The translations under genes and the position numbers were made by a program. A model generated the notes under the pieces. The model was given only the letters and a program-made list of their open reading frames with translations. It had not been told where the DNA came from and did not search any database. A stretch of 64,000 nt of DNA from positions 62,001 through 126,000 of the forward strand of contig NZ_FWXX01000010.1 of the NCBI RefSeq assembly GCF_900176475.1, given 5' to 3'. Below, piece after piece: positions 1 through 8,325 of the stretch (position 1 is the first letter of the stretch; every line of letters starts with the position of its first letter). Source of the stretch: Tropicibacter naphthalenivorans. Its GTDB lineage: Bacteria; Pseudomonadota; Alphaproteobacteria; Rhodobacterales; Rhodobacteraceae.

Positions 1-275
1 TAACAATCGCTTCCGACAGTCTGCTTCTACCATGTTCGGGAAGCCTTTTCGTCGACCATCCCTATATGCTGGAAACAGCGGTCACCCTCATGGTGAGCGC
101 TGGTTACATGACGTTCATCAGCGCGGGGTCCATTCCGAACAGGCTGCTGGCGCTGTGCGCTGCCTTTCCGAGCGTGACGCTGCATAGCACGGTAACCGAC
201 GCGCCAGGCCAGGCCCTGATGATCTTGATCCCAAGGCTGCATTTGACCCTTTGGGAACCAAAGTGGATGTCGCTG
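1..275. other. No recognisable gene
   Basis: I see no convincing gene here. A plus-strand frame stays open from base 3 through 617, but from 276 onward it is antisense to the histidine kinase gene. Its first part has a hydrophobic stretch (codons from about 66 to 165) that I cannot link to a family. No promoter or terminator is evident. A fragment of an upstream gene cannot be excluded. Confidence 0.4.
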
Positions 276-1613
276 TCACTCGCTGTCGTCTATCGGCAAC
301 CTGAGCGATACTTGAAAACCTGTGGTCCGGCCCGGCCGCGGCGATTGAAGGACAAGGCGGCTGCTGATCCGCTCTGCGATTGCGGCGACGATGGCAAGAC
401 CCAGGCCGCTGCCGTCGGAGGTGGCAGAGGCCCGCTCGAAACGCGCTGTCAGCCGGTCGAGTGTTTCGCCTGGCACGACAGGGCCGTCATTTGCCACGGT
501 GAACTGGCCAGATGCGGTCAGCGTGACGTCGACCGGGGTAGTCTGTCCCCCATGACGAAGAGCGTTTTCCACGAGGTTCCGGCACAGAATGGCGAAGGCG
601 TCGGGATCAAGATCTGACATGACAGCCATGTCGGGAAGATTTAGCCTGATACGATCTGGCGTGCCCGTGCGGCCAATATCGTCCACCACAATTCTCGCAA
701 CGCCCCTCAGATCCGAGCTTTTGTCCATCCTCAATCGCCCGCCTTCTGCCCGCGCGAGTTGCATCATGCGTTCTGTGCGTCGCGTCAGCCTTTTCAGCGT
801 CTCCTCGATGTCGGTCGCACGTTGTGCAGCCGCTCGGTCCTTGGTTTCCGACCTGAGCCTTTGCGCCTGCGCGATCGCTCCCGCGAGTGGTGTGCGCAAC
901 TCGTGAGCGGCGTTCGCGGCGAAGCTTCGCTCGGCCTCGAACGCCTCACGTAATCTGGCCAGCAGGCTGTTCAGCGTATCAGCCAACGGGCCGATTTCAG
1001 TTGGAAGCCCCTCGTGAGGAACCTGCGAAAGGTCGCGAGCGCCACGTGCTTCCAGCCGCGCGCGGAACCGGCGCAGAGGATCAAGGCTGAAGCGAACTGC
1101 CAGGATGATCGCGATCAAGGCCACTGGAAGCACGATCAGCAAGGGCAGGCCGAGACCCATCTGGATTTCGCGAGCCACCGACATGCGGTGGGCCAGCGGC
1201 TCGGCCACTGTGATGCGGATCGTGTCCTGAAGCGCCGCGTCGCTGTAGAGACGGTGCGTCGCGGTCTGGCGAAACCCGGGCCCGTCATAGGAGGGGAACA
1301 CGGTGGGGTCCGCCGCATGCGATTGCAGCAGGATGCGGCCTTCGGCATCGCGCACGAGATAGGTGAAGAACTCGTCGTGCGCACGGATCGGGGCGAGCCG
1401 CTGGGTCACACCCTGATCTTCCCGCCCGACGATGTCGGTTACTGCCAGCGGCAGGATCCGCTCCGCTGTCTCACGGAGCGCGCTGTCGAAGACCTCGTCC
1501 ATTTCGGCCCGGACGATCACGGCCGTCACCGTCGCAGCCAGCAGCCACAGCACCGTCAGCACCAGCCCCACGGATAGGCCGAGCCGCGCCTGAAGGCTTG
1601 CGGGCCACCTCAT
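276..1613 (-). CDS. Two-component sensor histidine kinase
   Basis: Inner-membrane histidine kinase of 445 aa that would phosphorylate the response regulator encoded just upstream. It has two membrane segments (about residues 13-34 and 153-173) around a periplasmic sensor of roughly 120 residues, then a HAMP-like linker. The H-box is AAHELRTPLAGA (His237), the N-box LVENALRHGG and the G-box DGSGLGLAIV. The start at 1613 is chosen because its ATGA overlaps the regulator stop. An open frame runs further upstream but there it is antisense-like to the regulator. QseC/PmrB-like by layout. The ligand cannot be read from sequence; the neighbouring metal genes suggest a metal or redox signal. Confidence 0.93.
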   Translation of the reverse strand: MRWPASLQARLGLSVGLVLTVLWLLAATVTAVIVRAEMDEVFDSALRETAERILPLAVTDIVGREDQGVTQRLAPIRAHDEFFTYLVRDAEGRILLQSHAADPTVFPSYDGPGFRQTATHRLYSDAALQDTIRITVAEPLAHRMSVAREIQMGLGLPLLIVLPVALIAIILAVRFSLDPLRRFRARLEARGARDLSQVPHEGLPTEIGPLADTLNSLLARLREAFEAERSFAANAAHELRTPLAGAIAQAQRLRSETKDRAAAQRATDIEETLKRLTRRTERMMQLARAEGGRLRMDKSSDLRGVARIVVDDIGRTGTPDRIRLNLPDMAVMSDLDPDAFAILCRNLVENALRHGGQTTPVDVTLTASGQFTVANDGPVVPGETLDRLTARFERASATSDGSGLGLAIVAAIAERISSRLVLQSPRPGRTTGFQVSLRLPIDDSE

Positions 1614-2269
1614 GGCCTGCCCAGGCGGTAGCCCATGCCGCGCTCGGTTTCGATGATTGCGCTCCCCAGTTTCTTCCGCAGGCGGCTGACATGGACCTCG
1701 ATGGTGTTGCTCTCGACCTCGGCGTCGAAGGCGTAGAGCTTCTCCTCCAACTGCGCCTTGGACAGGAGCTGCCCGGGGCGCGCGAGGAAGGCTTCGAAGA
1801 GCGCCCATTCCCGCGCCGTCAGCGGCACATGTCTGCCATCCCGATGGACGCTGCGCGCAGCAAGGTCGATGTCGAGCGGTCCGTGGGTCAGGATCGGGTT
1901 GGGGTTGCCGCTGTAGCGCCGCGCGACCGATCCGATCCGCGCCGACAGTTCCGACAGGTCGAAAGGCTTCACAAGGTAGTCGTCTGCGCCCGCGTTGAGG
2001 CCTTCGATGCGGTCCGACACTTGGTCGAGTGCGGTAAGAATGATGACCGGCGTCACGTCGCCCCGCGTGCGCAAAACCTTGAGGAACCCGATGCCACGCC
2101 CGTCCGGCAGCATCAGGTCGAGCAGGATCAAGTCGTAGGACGTAGCAGCCATCGCATCGCCCGCCGCATCCAACCGCGTAACCCAATCCACTGACTGGCC
2201 ATCGGCTGCGATCTGGTCGCGCACGGCAGCGCCGAGGGTCGTGTCGTCTTCGATCAGCAATATGCGCAT
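1610..2269 (-). CDS. OmpR-family response regulator
   Basis: DNA-binding response regulator of 219 aa. The receiver domain starts MRILLIEDD and carries the phosphoacceptor Asp51 in LILLDLMLPDG and the conserved Lys in YLVKPFD. The C-terminal winged helix has LTAREWALFEAFLARPG and NTIEVHVSRLRKKLG. I start it at 2269 because the receiver fold begins there; an upstream in-frame Met (2320) would add 17 residues of no family character. It is translationally coupled to the kinase and divergent from the PepSY/ferric-reductase genes, which it probably controls. A candidate binding site lies at 2313-2331. Confidence 0.95.
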   Translation of the reverse strand: MRILLIEDDTTLGAAVRDQIAADGQSVDWVTRLDAAGDAMAATSYDLILLDLMLPDGRGIGFLKVLRTRGDVTPVIILTALDQVSDRIEGLNAGADDYLVKPFDLSELSARIGSVARRYSGNPNPILTHGPLDIDLAARSVHRDGRHVPLTAREWALFEAFLARPGQLLSKAQLEEKLYAFDAEVESNTIEVHVSRLRKKLGSAIIETERGMGYRLGRP

Positions 2270-2312
2270 GGTCGTACCCGTCCTTGTCCGTTGTCCCTCC
2301 ATGATCCGTCTG

Positions 2313-2331
2313 CCTGACACGAAGCTGAAGC
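2313..2331. promoter_or_regulatory. Candidate response-regulator site (copy 1)
   Basis: CCTGACACGAAGCTGAAGC matches 16 of 19 positions with CCTGACGGCAAGCTGAAGC at 4160-4178, and each lies roughly 80-85 bases before a PepSY-type gene. It contains two CTGA half-sites about 11 bases apart, the spacing expected for an OmpR-family tandem site. It lies between the regulator and the first target, so it could also give autoregulation. That the local regulator binds it is inference. Confidence 0.45.
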
Positions 2332-2414
2332 CTGCGGGTCGACCCCGTTCAGGCTGCCGTCAGTTTCGCAGCGCATGAAGTGCATCAAGAGGCCAGCCAC
2401 TAGGAGTGTGCCCC

Positions 2415-2732
2415 ATGAAGAAGACATTGACAATTATCGGCTTTCTCGCGGTCTTCCCGGCCGGCGCGGTGCTGGCTGACGACGACTGCTTCGTCCCGAT
2501 GGCCGATTGGCAGCCGCGCGACGCGGTTGCCCGTCTTGCCGAGGAAAATGGCTGGGCGGTGCGCCGCATCAAGATCGACGATGGCTGCTACGAAATTGAC
2601 GGCCGGGATGCCCAAGGGCGTGCGATCGAGGTGACGGTCCACCCGGCCACGTTGGAAGTAATCGAGTTCGAGTTTGAGGACGACGAGCATGATCGTCGCG
2701 ACCGCGATCACGAGAGACGCGACGATGACTGA
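2415..2732 (+). CDS. Exported PepSY-like small protein
   Basis: Small periplasmic protein of 105 aa: a signal peptide (MKKTLTIIGFLAVFPAGAVLA) followed by one PepSY-type domain with WQPRDAVARLAEENGW and IDDGCYEIDGRD, and a very acidic, charged tail. Two cysteines (DDDCFVP and DDGCYEI) could form a disulfide. A start at 2406 is possible, but 2415 gives a clean signal peptide. It is closely related to the gene at 4256, which suggests duplication. Its stop overlaps the start of the ferric-reductase-like gene by 8 bases. Known PepSY domains are often periplasmic inhibitors or partners of redox and metal proteins; the role here is not established. Confidence 0.85.
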   Translation: MKKTLTIIGFLAVFPAGAVLADDDCFVPMADWQPRDAVARLAEENGWAVRRIKIDDGCYEIDGRDAQGRAIEVTVHPATLEVIEFEFEDDEHDRRDRDHERRDDD

Positions 2733-4074
2733 TACGGCGCATCGTGATGGTAATGTCTCCGCGCCGGGCCTTCCCACACTCCCTCGGCTTTCCCTCAACT
2801 CTCCTCTGGCCCTGACGGGCCCGGTGCTGGTGGCGCTGCCATGCCTGCTGGCGGCTCTGCTCGGGATGAACACCTATGCGCCTTATGGTGCGGATGCAGC
2901 ATTTGGTATTGCCGTCGGGGCCGCGGCAGTTGTCGCGATGGCACAGACCTTGATCCTCGCCGCACGGCCGCCACTGGTGGAACCATTGTTCGGCGGTCTC
3001 GATCGAATGTACCGGGTCCACAAATGGCTCGGCATTTCCGCGATGGTCCTGATGATACTGCACCAGCAGATAGAGCCGGATTTCGAGCGTTTGGTGCGTG
3101 AAACCTCCCTTGGGGACCTAGGTGAAGAGGCGGGCGAACTTGCCTTCAACGCACTTCTCGCCCTAGTCGCTGTCAGCTGGTTCCGGAGATTGCCCTTCAT
3201 CGGGCTCGAGATTCCCTATCAGCTCTGGCGGTTCAGCCATCGTTTCATGGGAGCCCTTTTTGCAATCGTGGTGTTTCACCAGTTTTTTGTCGACATGCCT
3301 GCTGGGGTAGAACCGACATTCATGTTGGTGCTGAATGCTTTCGGCATCGCCGGAGTGGTCGCCTGGATCTTCACCGAGTTGCTCGCTCCGCACCTACGGC
3401 GTAGAGACTTCACCGTCAGCCAGATCAGGCAGACCGGTGACACGACCACCTTGACCCTCCGCCCCGAGGGGCGGGCCATGCGGTGGCGGCCGGGGCAATT
3501 CGCCTTCTTCCGCGCGCCAGAGGCGGGACTGTCCGAGCCGCACCCCTTCACGATCGCCAGCGCCCCGCGCCCTGACGGCACCCTGACGTTCTCCATCCGG
3601 GGCTTGGGTGGCTGGACACGAAGCCTGCCCGCCATCTTGCGGACCGGAACGCGTGTGCAGGTCGAAGGGCCATATGGACGGTTCAATTTCCGCAAGGGCG
3701 GTGCGCGCCAAATATGGCTTGCCGGCGGCATCGGTATCACGCCGTTCCTCGCCTGGGCGGAAAGCCTGACAGAGGCGGAGAGTCGCGACATTCACCTCAT
3801 CTACTGCGTTCCGACACAAGATGAAGCGATTGGCGTAGAGACGCTGCGCGCTGCGGTTGCCCGCAACCCGAGGTTCAGTTTCGAGGTGTTCGTCACGGCG
3901 CGCGATGGCAGGCTCACGGCTGAGCGGCTGATCAGCGCCACCCCTTTCGCAGTCCGGCAAGCCGATCTGTGGTTCTGTGGCCCAACCGGCCTGAAGGACG
4001 GGGTCCTGAAGGGCTTGAAGGCGCAAGGCCAAACGCCTCGCCGTGTCCGTTTCGAGCAGTTCGAATTCGCTTAA
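2725..4074 (+). CDS. Ferric-reductase-like flavohaem membrane oxidoreductase
   Basis: Inner-membrane protein of 449 aa with an N-terminal ferric-reductase transmembrane domain (about residues 25-230) and a C-terminal ferredoxin-NADP reductase module. Candidate haem-ligand histidines occur in HKWLGISAMVLMILHQQ and FSHRFMGALFAIVVFHQ. The FAD site is HPFTIAS and the NAD(P) site GGIGITPF; the protein ends in a typical aromatic FEQFEFA. It would move electrons from cytosolic NAD(P)H through FAD and haem across the membrane. The start at 2725 sits in ATGACTGA overlapping the previous stop, indicating coupling. Substrate unknown; iron is plausible from the neighbours. Confidence 0.9.
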   Translation: MTDTAHRDGNVSAPGLPTLPRLSLNSPLALTGPVLVALPCLLAALLGMNTYAPYGADAAFGIAVGAAAVVAMAQTLILAARPPLVEPLFGGLDRMYRVHKWLGISAMVLMILHQQIEPDFERLVRETSLGDLGEEAGELAFNALLALVAVSWFRRLPFIGLEIPYQLWRFSHRFMGALFAIVVFHQFFVDMPAGVEPTFMLVLNAFGIAGVVAWIFTELLAPHLRRRDFTVSQIRQTGDTTTLTLRPEGRAMRWRPGQFAFFRAPEAGLSEPHPFTIASAPRPDGTLTFSIRGLGGWTRSLPAILRTGTRVQVEGPYGRFNFRKGGARQIWLAGGIGITPFLAWAESLTEAESRDIHLIYCVPTQDEAIGVETLRAAVARNPRFSFEVFVTARDGRLTAERLISATPFAVRQADLWFCGPTGLKDGVLKGLKAQGQTPRRVRFEQFEFA

Positions 4075-4130
4075 CCGCGGGGCAGGGCGCATCGCCATGT
4101 CAGCCCTGTGGCCTGCGCTCGCACCTTTTT

Positions 4131-4160
4131 GGCCCCGCCCTCATCGGCGGGGCCATTTTC
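4131..4160 (+). terminator. Rho-independent terminator
   Basis: A 9-bp perfect stem, GGCCCCGCC (4131-4139) with GGCGGGGCC (4146-4154), with a 6-base loop, is followed by ATTTTC and preceded by TTTTT. It would end transcription after the ferric-reductase-like gene and separate it from the second PepSY unit. Confidence 0.8.
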
Positions 4161-4178
4161 CTGACGGCAAGCTGAAGC
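4160..4178. promoter_or_regulatory. Candidate response-regulator site (copy 2)
   Basis: CCTGACGGCAAGCTGAAGC is the second copy of the element at 2313-2331 and lies immediately after the terminator and about 78 bases before the second PepSY gene. Its position, just where a new transcription unit must start, supports a promoter role. Confidence 0.45.
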
Positions 4179-4255
4179 GGGAATCGCCGACGCGTCAGGA
4201 AGGCCTCAGGTCCTGTCTCCAGATTGTCCTCAGCAGATGACAAGGAGACCCTGCC

Positions 4256-4636
4256 ATGAAGAAGACCCTGACCGCCTTCGCCCTGATCGCCCTGTTGCCC
4301 GCTGGCGCCGCCCTGGCCGACGACGACGAGTGCCGCGTGCCCCGTGACCAGTGGCAGCCGCGCGAGGCCGTGATGCAGCTGGCTGAGCAAAACGGCTGGA
4401 CCGTGCGCGACTTCGAGATCGACGATGGCTGCTACGAGATCGAGGGCCGAGATCAGGATGGCCGGGAGATCGAGGTGAAGCTCGATCCGGCGACGTTGCA
4501 GATCGTCGAGATGGATTACGAGGATGAGGACGACGACCGTGGCGGCGCCCGCAATCCCGCGCCCGCCGGCACGGTCGCCCCTCCGCAGAACGGCCTCTTC
4601 GGGAACGGCACCCCGCCGCAGGTTCAGGTGAACTGA
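4256..4636 (+). CDS. Exported PepSY-like small protein, second copy
   Basis: Periplasmic protein of 126 aa, paralogue of the gene at 2415. It has a signal peptide ending ALADDDE, the same WQPREAVMQLAEQNGW core and IDDGCYEIEGRD motif, and again two cysteines. The acidic stretch DYEDEDDD is followed by a proline-rich tail ending QVQVN that the first copy lacks. AAGGAGA sits 8 bases before the start. It opens an operon running through DUF2271, the PepSY/flavodoxin fusion, apbE, the P-type ATPase and the VIT gene. Likely a soluble partner of the redox proteins; function not known. Confidence 0.87.
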   Translation: MKKTLTAFALIALLPAGAALADDDECRVPRDQWQPREAVMQLAEQNGWTVRDFEIDDGCYEIEGRDQDGREIEVKLDPATLQIVEMDYEDEDDDRGGARNPAPAGTVAPPQNGLFGNGTPPQVQVN

Positions 4637-4674
4637 ACCGCTCTCAAGCTCCTCTCCGAACAAGGATCAACCCG

Positions 4675-5145
4675 ATGAAATCGCTTCTCGCAACGCTCGC
4701 GCTCACCACCGCGCTGACGCTCCCCGGCCTCGCCATGGCGCGGCCGGTGACGCTCACCACGACCCTCAACAATTACGGCGGCGACGGGGCCTATCTCGCG
4801 CTCTACGTCACCGACACCTCGGGCGCCTATGTCGGCAGTCTCTGGATGGCTGGCGGCAAGTCCAAGTACTACGAGCACCTCAGCGATTGGTACCGCGCCA
4901 CCGGCGGCGACACCGCGCAGGTGAACGGAATCACCGGCGCCAGCGTCGGCGCGGGCCGCACGCTCGAGATCACGCTCGACCTCGCCGACGCGCTCTTTGA
5001 TGCGGGCTACACGCTCCACATCGACGCGGCCGTCGAGGACATGCGCGACAGTCCGAACGAGGTGGCCGTACCGCTCACGACCGACGGCGCGGGCACGCCG
5101 GTGCGCGGGCGCCGGTACATCGCCAGCTTCGCCTACGACATGTGA
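4675..5145 (+). CDS. Exported DUF2271 protein, candidate flavinylated carrier
   Basis: Periplasmic protein of 156 aa with a signal peptide cleaved near GLAMA-RP and a DUF2271 beta-rich domain (about residues 24-155). Residues 87-90 read TGAS inside NGITGASVGAG, which resembles the [S/T]-G-A-[S/T] site at which ApbE attaches FMN. ApbE is encoded two genes downstream, so Ser90 is a plausible flavinylation site. It would shuttle electrons between the membrane reductase and a periplasmic acceptor. The fold assignment rests on overall similarity; covalent flavin is inference. Confidence 0.82.
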   Translation: MKSLLATLALTTALTLPGLAMARPVTLTTTLNNYGGDGAYLALYVTDTSGAYVGSLWMAGGKSKYYEHLSDWYRATGGDTAQVNGITGASVGAGRTLEITLDLADALFDAGYTLHIDAAVEDMRDSPNEVAVPLTTDGAGTPVRGRRYIASFAYDM

Positions 5146-5156
5146 AGGGTGGGGCC

Positions 5157-7364
5157 ATGATCCGTGCACTCCATCGCTGGCCGGGTCTTCTGGCCCTTGC
5201 GCTCGTCACCATCCTGGGCCTGAGCGGCGCGGCACTGTCGGTCTTCCCTGCGGCCGAGCGCATCGCCGCGCCGCAGGCGGAAGCCGGACTGACCGTAGCC
5301 GCTCTCGCGGACCGCATCCAGGCCGTCTATCCGGGCGTCGAGCAGATCCGCCGGTCGCCCTCCGGTCGGATCACTGCCTACTGGTTCGATCAGGGCGCGC
5401 CGGGTGCCGCCGTAATCAACCCGGCGACGGGTGAGGGCGTAGCCTCGGCCGACCCGAACCAGGCCGAACGCTGGCTCACCAACCTGCACCGCTCGCTGTT
5501 CCTCGGGGACGGCGGCCGCATCGCCATGGCCGCAGGGGCGGCCGCGATGCTGATCCTCTCGCTCTCCGGCGCGACGCTGGTCGCGCGGCGGGTGGGCGGC
5601 TGGCGACGCTGGTTTTCACCCTTGCGCGGACCGCTTGCCGGGCGGCTGCACGCCGAGATCGCACGCATCGCCGTTGTCGGCCTCGTCCTGTCCTCCACGA
5701 CCGCGCTTTGGATGACGGCGTCTACCTTCGATCTCCTGCCGGACGGAGGCGTCCTGCCGGTCGCCCCTGCCGAGGTCAGTGGGGAGACCGGCTTCGCTCC
5801 GGGCCGGATGCCCACGCTTCGGCGAACGCCGGTCGCCGAGTTGCGCGAGCTGAGCTTTCCCTATCCCGGCGACGCAACAGACGTATTCACGCTCAAGACC
5901 GACCGGGGCACCGGATATCTCGATCAGGGCGACGGGGCGCTGCTGGCCTGGGCCGACCTGACCGGGTGGGAGCGCGTCTCGGAGACCATCTACATGCTGC
6001 ACACCGGACAGGGTGCGGCGACGCTGGGGCTCGTGCTGGGGCTCATGGCGCTCGGCGTGCCGGCCATGGGCGCGACCGGCGTGCTGGTCTGGCTCGCCGG
6101 GCGGCCCGGGCGACCACGCATCCGGGGCAACCAGCCCGCCGGACGCGCCGAGACGATCTTGCTTGTCGGCAGCGAGGGCGGCAGCACCTGGGGCTTTGCC
6201 GCGACGCTGCACGCCGCGCTGACGAAAGCCGGGCAGAGCGTCCATGTCGGCCCGATGTCGGGCTTCGGCCCTGAGCGCTACACCAACGCCCGGCGGATCA
6301 TCCTGCTCGCCGCGACCTATGGCGACGGGGCCGCGCCTGCCTCGGCCAAGGGCTTTCTCGACCGGCTCAACGCGTGCGACCGGGCGGCGGACATCCCTAT
6401 TGCGGTGCTCGGCTTCGGCGATAGAAGCTTTCCGGCCTATTGCGCCTACGCGGAGTCCGTCGCAACTGCGGCAGAGGCGAAGGGCTGGCCCGAACTGCTG
6501 GCTTTCGACACAATCGACCGCCAGTCGCCGCAGGATTTCGCGCGCTGGGGCCGGGCGCTCGGAGACGCTCTCGGGATCGAACTCGAACTGTCGCACCGGC
6601 CTGTCCAGCCGCAAACGACCACGCTGACCCTCGTCTCGCGGCGCGACTACGGCGCCGAGGTGCAGGCCCCGACGGCGATCCTCCGCTTCGCGCTTCCCCG
6701 CGTTGCGCTCTGGCAACGGTTGCTCGGGGGCGGGTTCGCACGGTTCCAGACGGGTGACCTGATCGGCATTCTGCCCGAAGGCGGGACCGTCCCGCGGCTC
6801 TATTCGCTCGCCTCTGGGCGCCGCGACGGCTTCATCGAGATCGTGGTCAAGAAGCATCCCGGCGGGCTCTGCTCGGGTCAGCTCACAGCGCTGGAACCTG
6901 GCGACACGGTGAGCGCCTTCCTGCGCCCCAACCCCGGCTTCCGTCCGGGCCGAAGCCGGGCGCCCCTGATCCTGATCGGCGCGGGGACCGGCATCGGGCC
7001 GCTAGCGGGCTTTGTGCGCGGCAATACGCGCCGCAGGCCGATCCACCTGTTCTTCGGCATGCGCCATCCCGACAGCGATTTCTTCTACGGCGAGGAGTTC
7101 CCCGGATGGCAGGACGAAGGGCGTGTAAGCCGGCTGGTCACGGCCGTCTCGCGCGGGGCGCGTCCCCATTACGTCCAGGACGCGCTGCGCAGCGAGGCCA
7201 CTCAGGTCGCGGAGCTCATCCGCAATGGGGCGCGCGTGATGGTCTGCGGCGGACGAGACATGGCCGCCGGCGTGGCCGAGGCGCTGGCCGAGATCCTCGC
7301 GCCGGCCGGGCTGACACCAGCAGTCCTGAAGGCGGAGGGGCGGTATGTCGAAGATGTCTACTGA
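5157..7364 (+). CDS. PepSY-TM / flavodoxin / FNR fusion reductase
   Basis: Inner-membrane reductase of 735 aa built from an N-terminal PepSY_TM region (about 1-330, opening LHRWPGLLALALVTILGLSG and with several membrane helices), a flavodoxin domain (about 330-480, with ATYGDGAAP and GFGDRSF) and a ferredoxin-NADP reductase domain resembling the sulfite reductase flavoprotein (RLYSLAS, GAGTGIGPLAGF, end EGRYVEDVY). It should take electrons from NADPH via FAD and FMN to the periplasmic side. The start at 5157 is preferred over 5142, which gives no signal-like N-terminus. It overlaps apbE by 20 bases. The likely acceptor is the neighbouring DUF2271 protein. Confidence 0.9.
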   Translation: MIRALHRWPGLLALALVTILGLSGAALSVFPAAERIAAPQAEAGLTVAALADRIQAVYPGVEQIRRSPSGRITAYWFDQGAPGAAVINPATGEGVASADPNQAERWLTNLHRSLFLGDGGRIAMAAGAAAMLILSLSGATLVARRVGGWRRWFSPLRGPLAGRLHAEIARIAVVGLVLSSTTALWMTASTFDLLPDGGVLPVAPAEVSGETGFAPGRMPTLRRTPVAELRELSFPYPGDATDVFTLKTDRGTGYLDQGDGALLAWADLTGWERVSETIYMLHTGQGAATLGLVLGLMALGVPAMGATGVLVWLAGRPGRPRIRGNQPAGRAETILLVGSEGGSTWGFAATLHAALTKAGQSVHVGPMSGFGPERYTNARRIILLAATYGDGAAPASAKGFLDRLNACDRAADIPIAVLGFGDRSFPAYCAYAESVATAAEAKGWPELLAFDTIDRQSPQDFARWGRALGDALGIELELSHRPVQPQTTTLTLVSRRDYGAEVQAPTAILRFALPRVALWQRLLGGGFARFQTGDLIGILPEGGTVPRLYSLASGRRDGFIEIVVKKHPGGLCSGQLTALEPGDTVSAFLRPNPGFRPGRSRAPLILIGAGTGIGPLAGFVRGNTRRRPIHLFFGMRHPDSDFFYGEEFPGWQDEGRVSRLVTAVSRGARPHYVQDALRSEATQVAELIRNGARVMVCGGRDMAAGVAEALAEILAPAGLTPAVLKAEGRYVEDVY

Positions 7365-8325
7365 GCGGGCGCGCATCGCGCTGAACGGGCCGACGATGGG
7401 CACGAGGTGGTCGGCGCTGTTATTCGCGGACCCCGGTTTCGACCCGGGGCCGGTCCGCTCGGCATTGCAGGCGGCCGTGGATGAGGTGGACGGACAGATG
7501 TCGACCTGGAAGCCGGACAGCGACCTTATGCGGCTCAACGCGGCACCGATCGGTGAATGGATCGCTGTTCCTGCACGATTGCTCGAGGTGCTACGCCTCG
7601 GCCTGGAAATTGGCCGCGCCTCTGGTGGAGCCTTCGACATCGGCATGGGCGACGCGGTGATGGCCTGGGGCTTCGGACCGGAGGCCGCCGCGCCGGATGG
7701 CATCCGCACCGCGATGGCCGCCTCGCGCCGCCCGGCGCATGACGTGCTCGAGATCAACGGCGAACACGTGCGCAAGGCCGCACCCATCGCGCTGGACCTG
7801 AATGGCATCGCCAAGGGCTACGGCGTGGATCGACTGGCCGAAATCCTCCGCAATCAAGGCATATCCGACGGACTCGTCGGGATCGATGGCGAGATGCGTG
7901 CAATGGGCCTCAGGCCGGACGGTGAAGCCTGGACCATCGCGGTCGAGGCGCCGGACGCCGAGCGCCGGACGCCGCATTCGATCCTCGCGCTTCAGGATGC
8001 CGCCGTCGCGACCTCGGGCGACTACCGTCACTGGGTCGAGGTGCAGGGGCGCCGCCTGTCGCACACGATGGACCCGAGGCGGGGAGCGCCGCTGATCGCG
8101 TCGCCGGCCTCCATCACGGTCGTGGCCCGCAGCTGTGCAGAGGCAGATGCCTGGGCGACGGCCCTCATGGTGCTTGGGCCGGTCAAAGGCGCGACGCTCG
8201 CAAAACAAAGCGGCCTCGACGCCCTGTTCCTCTTGCGCGATGATGTTGTCAACGTAAGGGGCGTGGGAGTCGGACGACTATTTTCCGAAGAGCCAGCGGC
8301 AATCGCCTCAGCCGAGGGGAGATGA
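7345..8325 (+). CDS. apbE: FAD:protein FMN transferase
   Basis: ApbE-family flavin transferase of 326 aa that attaches FMN to Ser/Thr of exported proteins, using FAD. The family signatures are GPTMGTRWSALLF at the N-terminus, SGGAFDIGMGDAVMAWGF, DLNGIAKGYGVDRLAE, VGIDGEMRAMG and the late HTMDPRRGAP and DAWATALMV. No clear lipobox or cleavable signal is visible, unlike many periplasmic ApbE proteins, so its location is uncertain. It overlaps both neighbours, and its probable target is the DUF2271 protein at 4675. Confidence 0.92.
   Translation: MSKMSTERARIALNGPTMGTRWSALLFADPGFDPGPVRSALQAAVDEVDGQMSTWKPDSDLMRLNAAPIGEWIAVPARLLEVLRLGLEIGRASGGAFDIGMGDAVMAWGFGPEAAAPDGIRTAMAASRRPAHDVLEINGEHVRKAAPIALDLNGIAKGYGVDRLAEILRNQGISDGLVGIDGEMRAMGLRPDGEAWTIAVEAPDAERRTPHSILALQDAAVATSGDYRHWVEVQGRRLSHTMDPRRGAPLIASPASITVVARSCAEADAWATALMVLGPVKGATLAKQSGLDALFLLRDDVVNVRGVGVGRLFSEEPAAIASAEGR

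Noticed and set aside
66-617. Open frame of 183 codons on the plus strand
   Set aside because: Most of it is antisense to the histidine kinase gene and it has no family signature or ribosome site.
276-2186. 636-codon minus-strand frame covering kinase and regulator
   Set aside because: The upstream part is only an out-of-frame reading of the response regulator; the kinase starts at 1613 with ATGA coupling.
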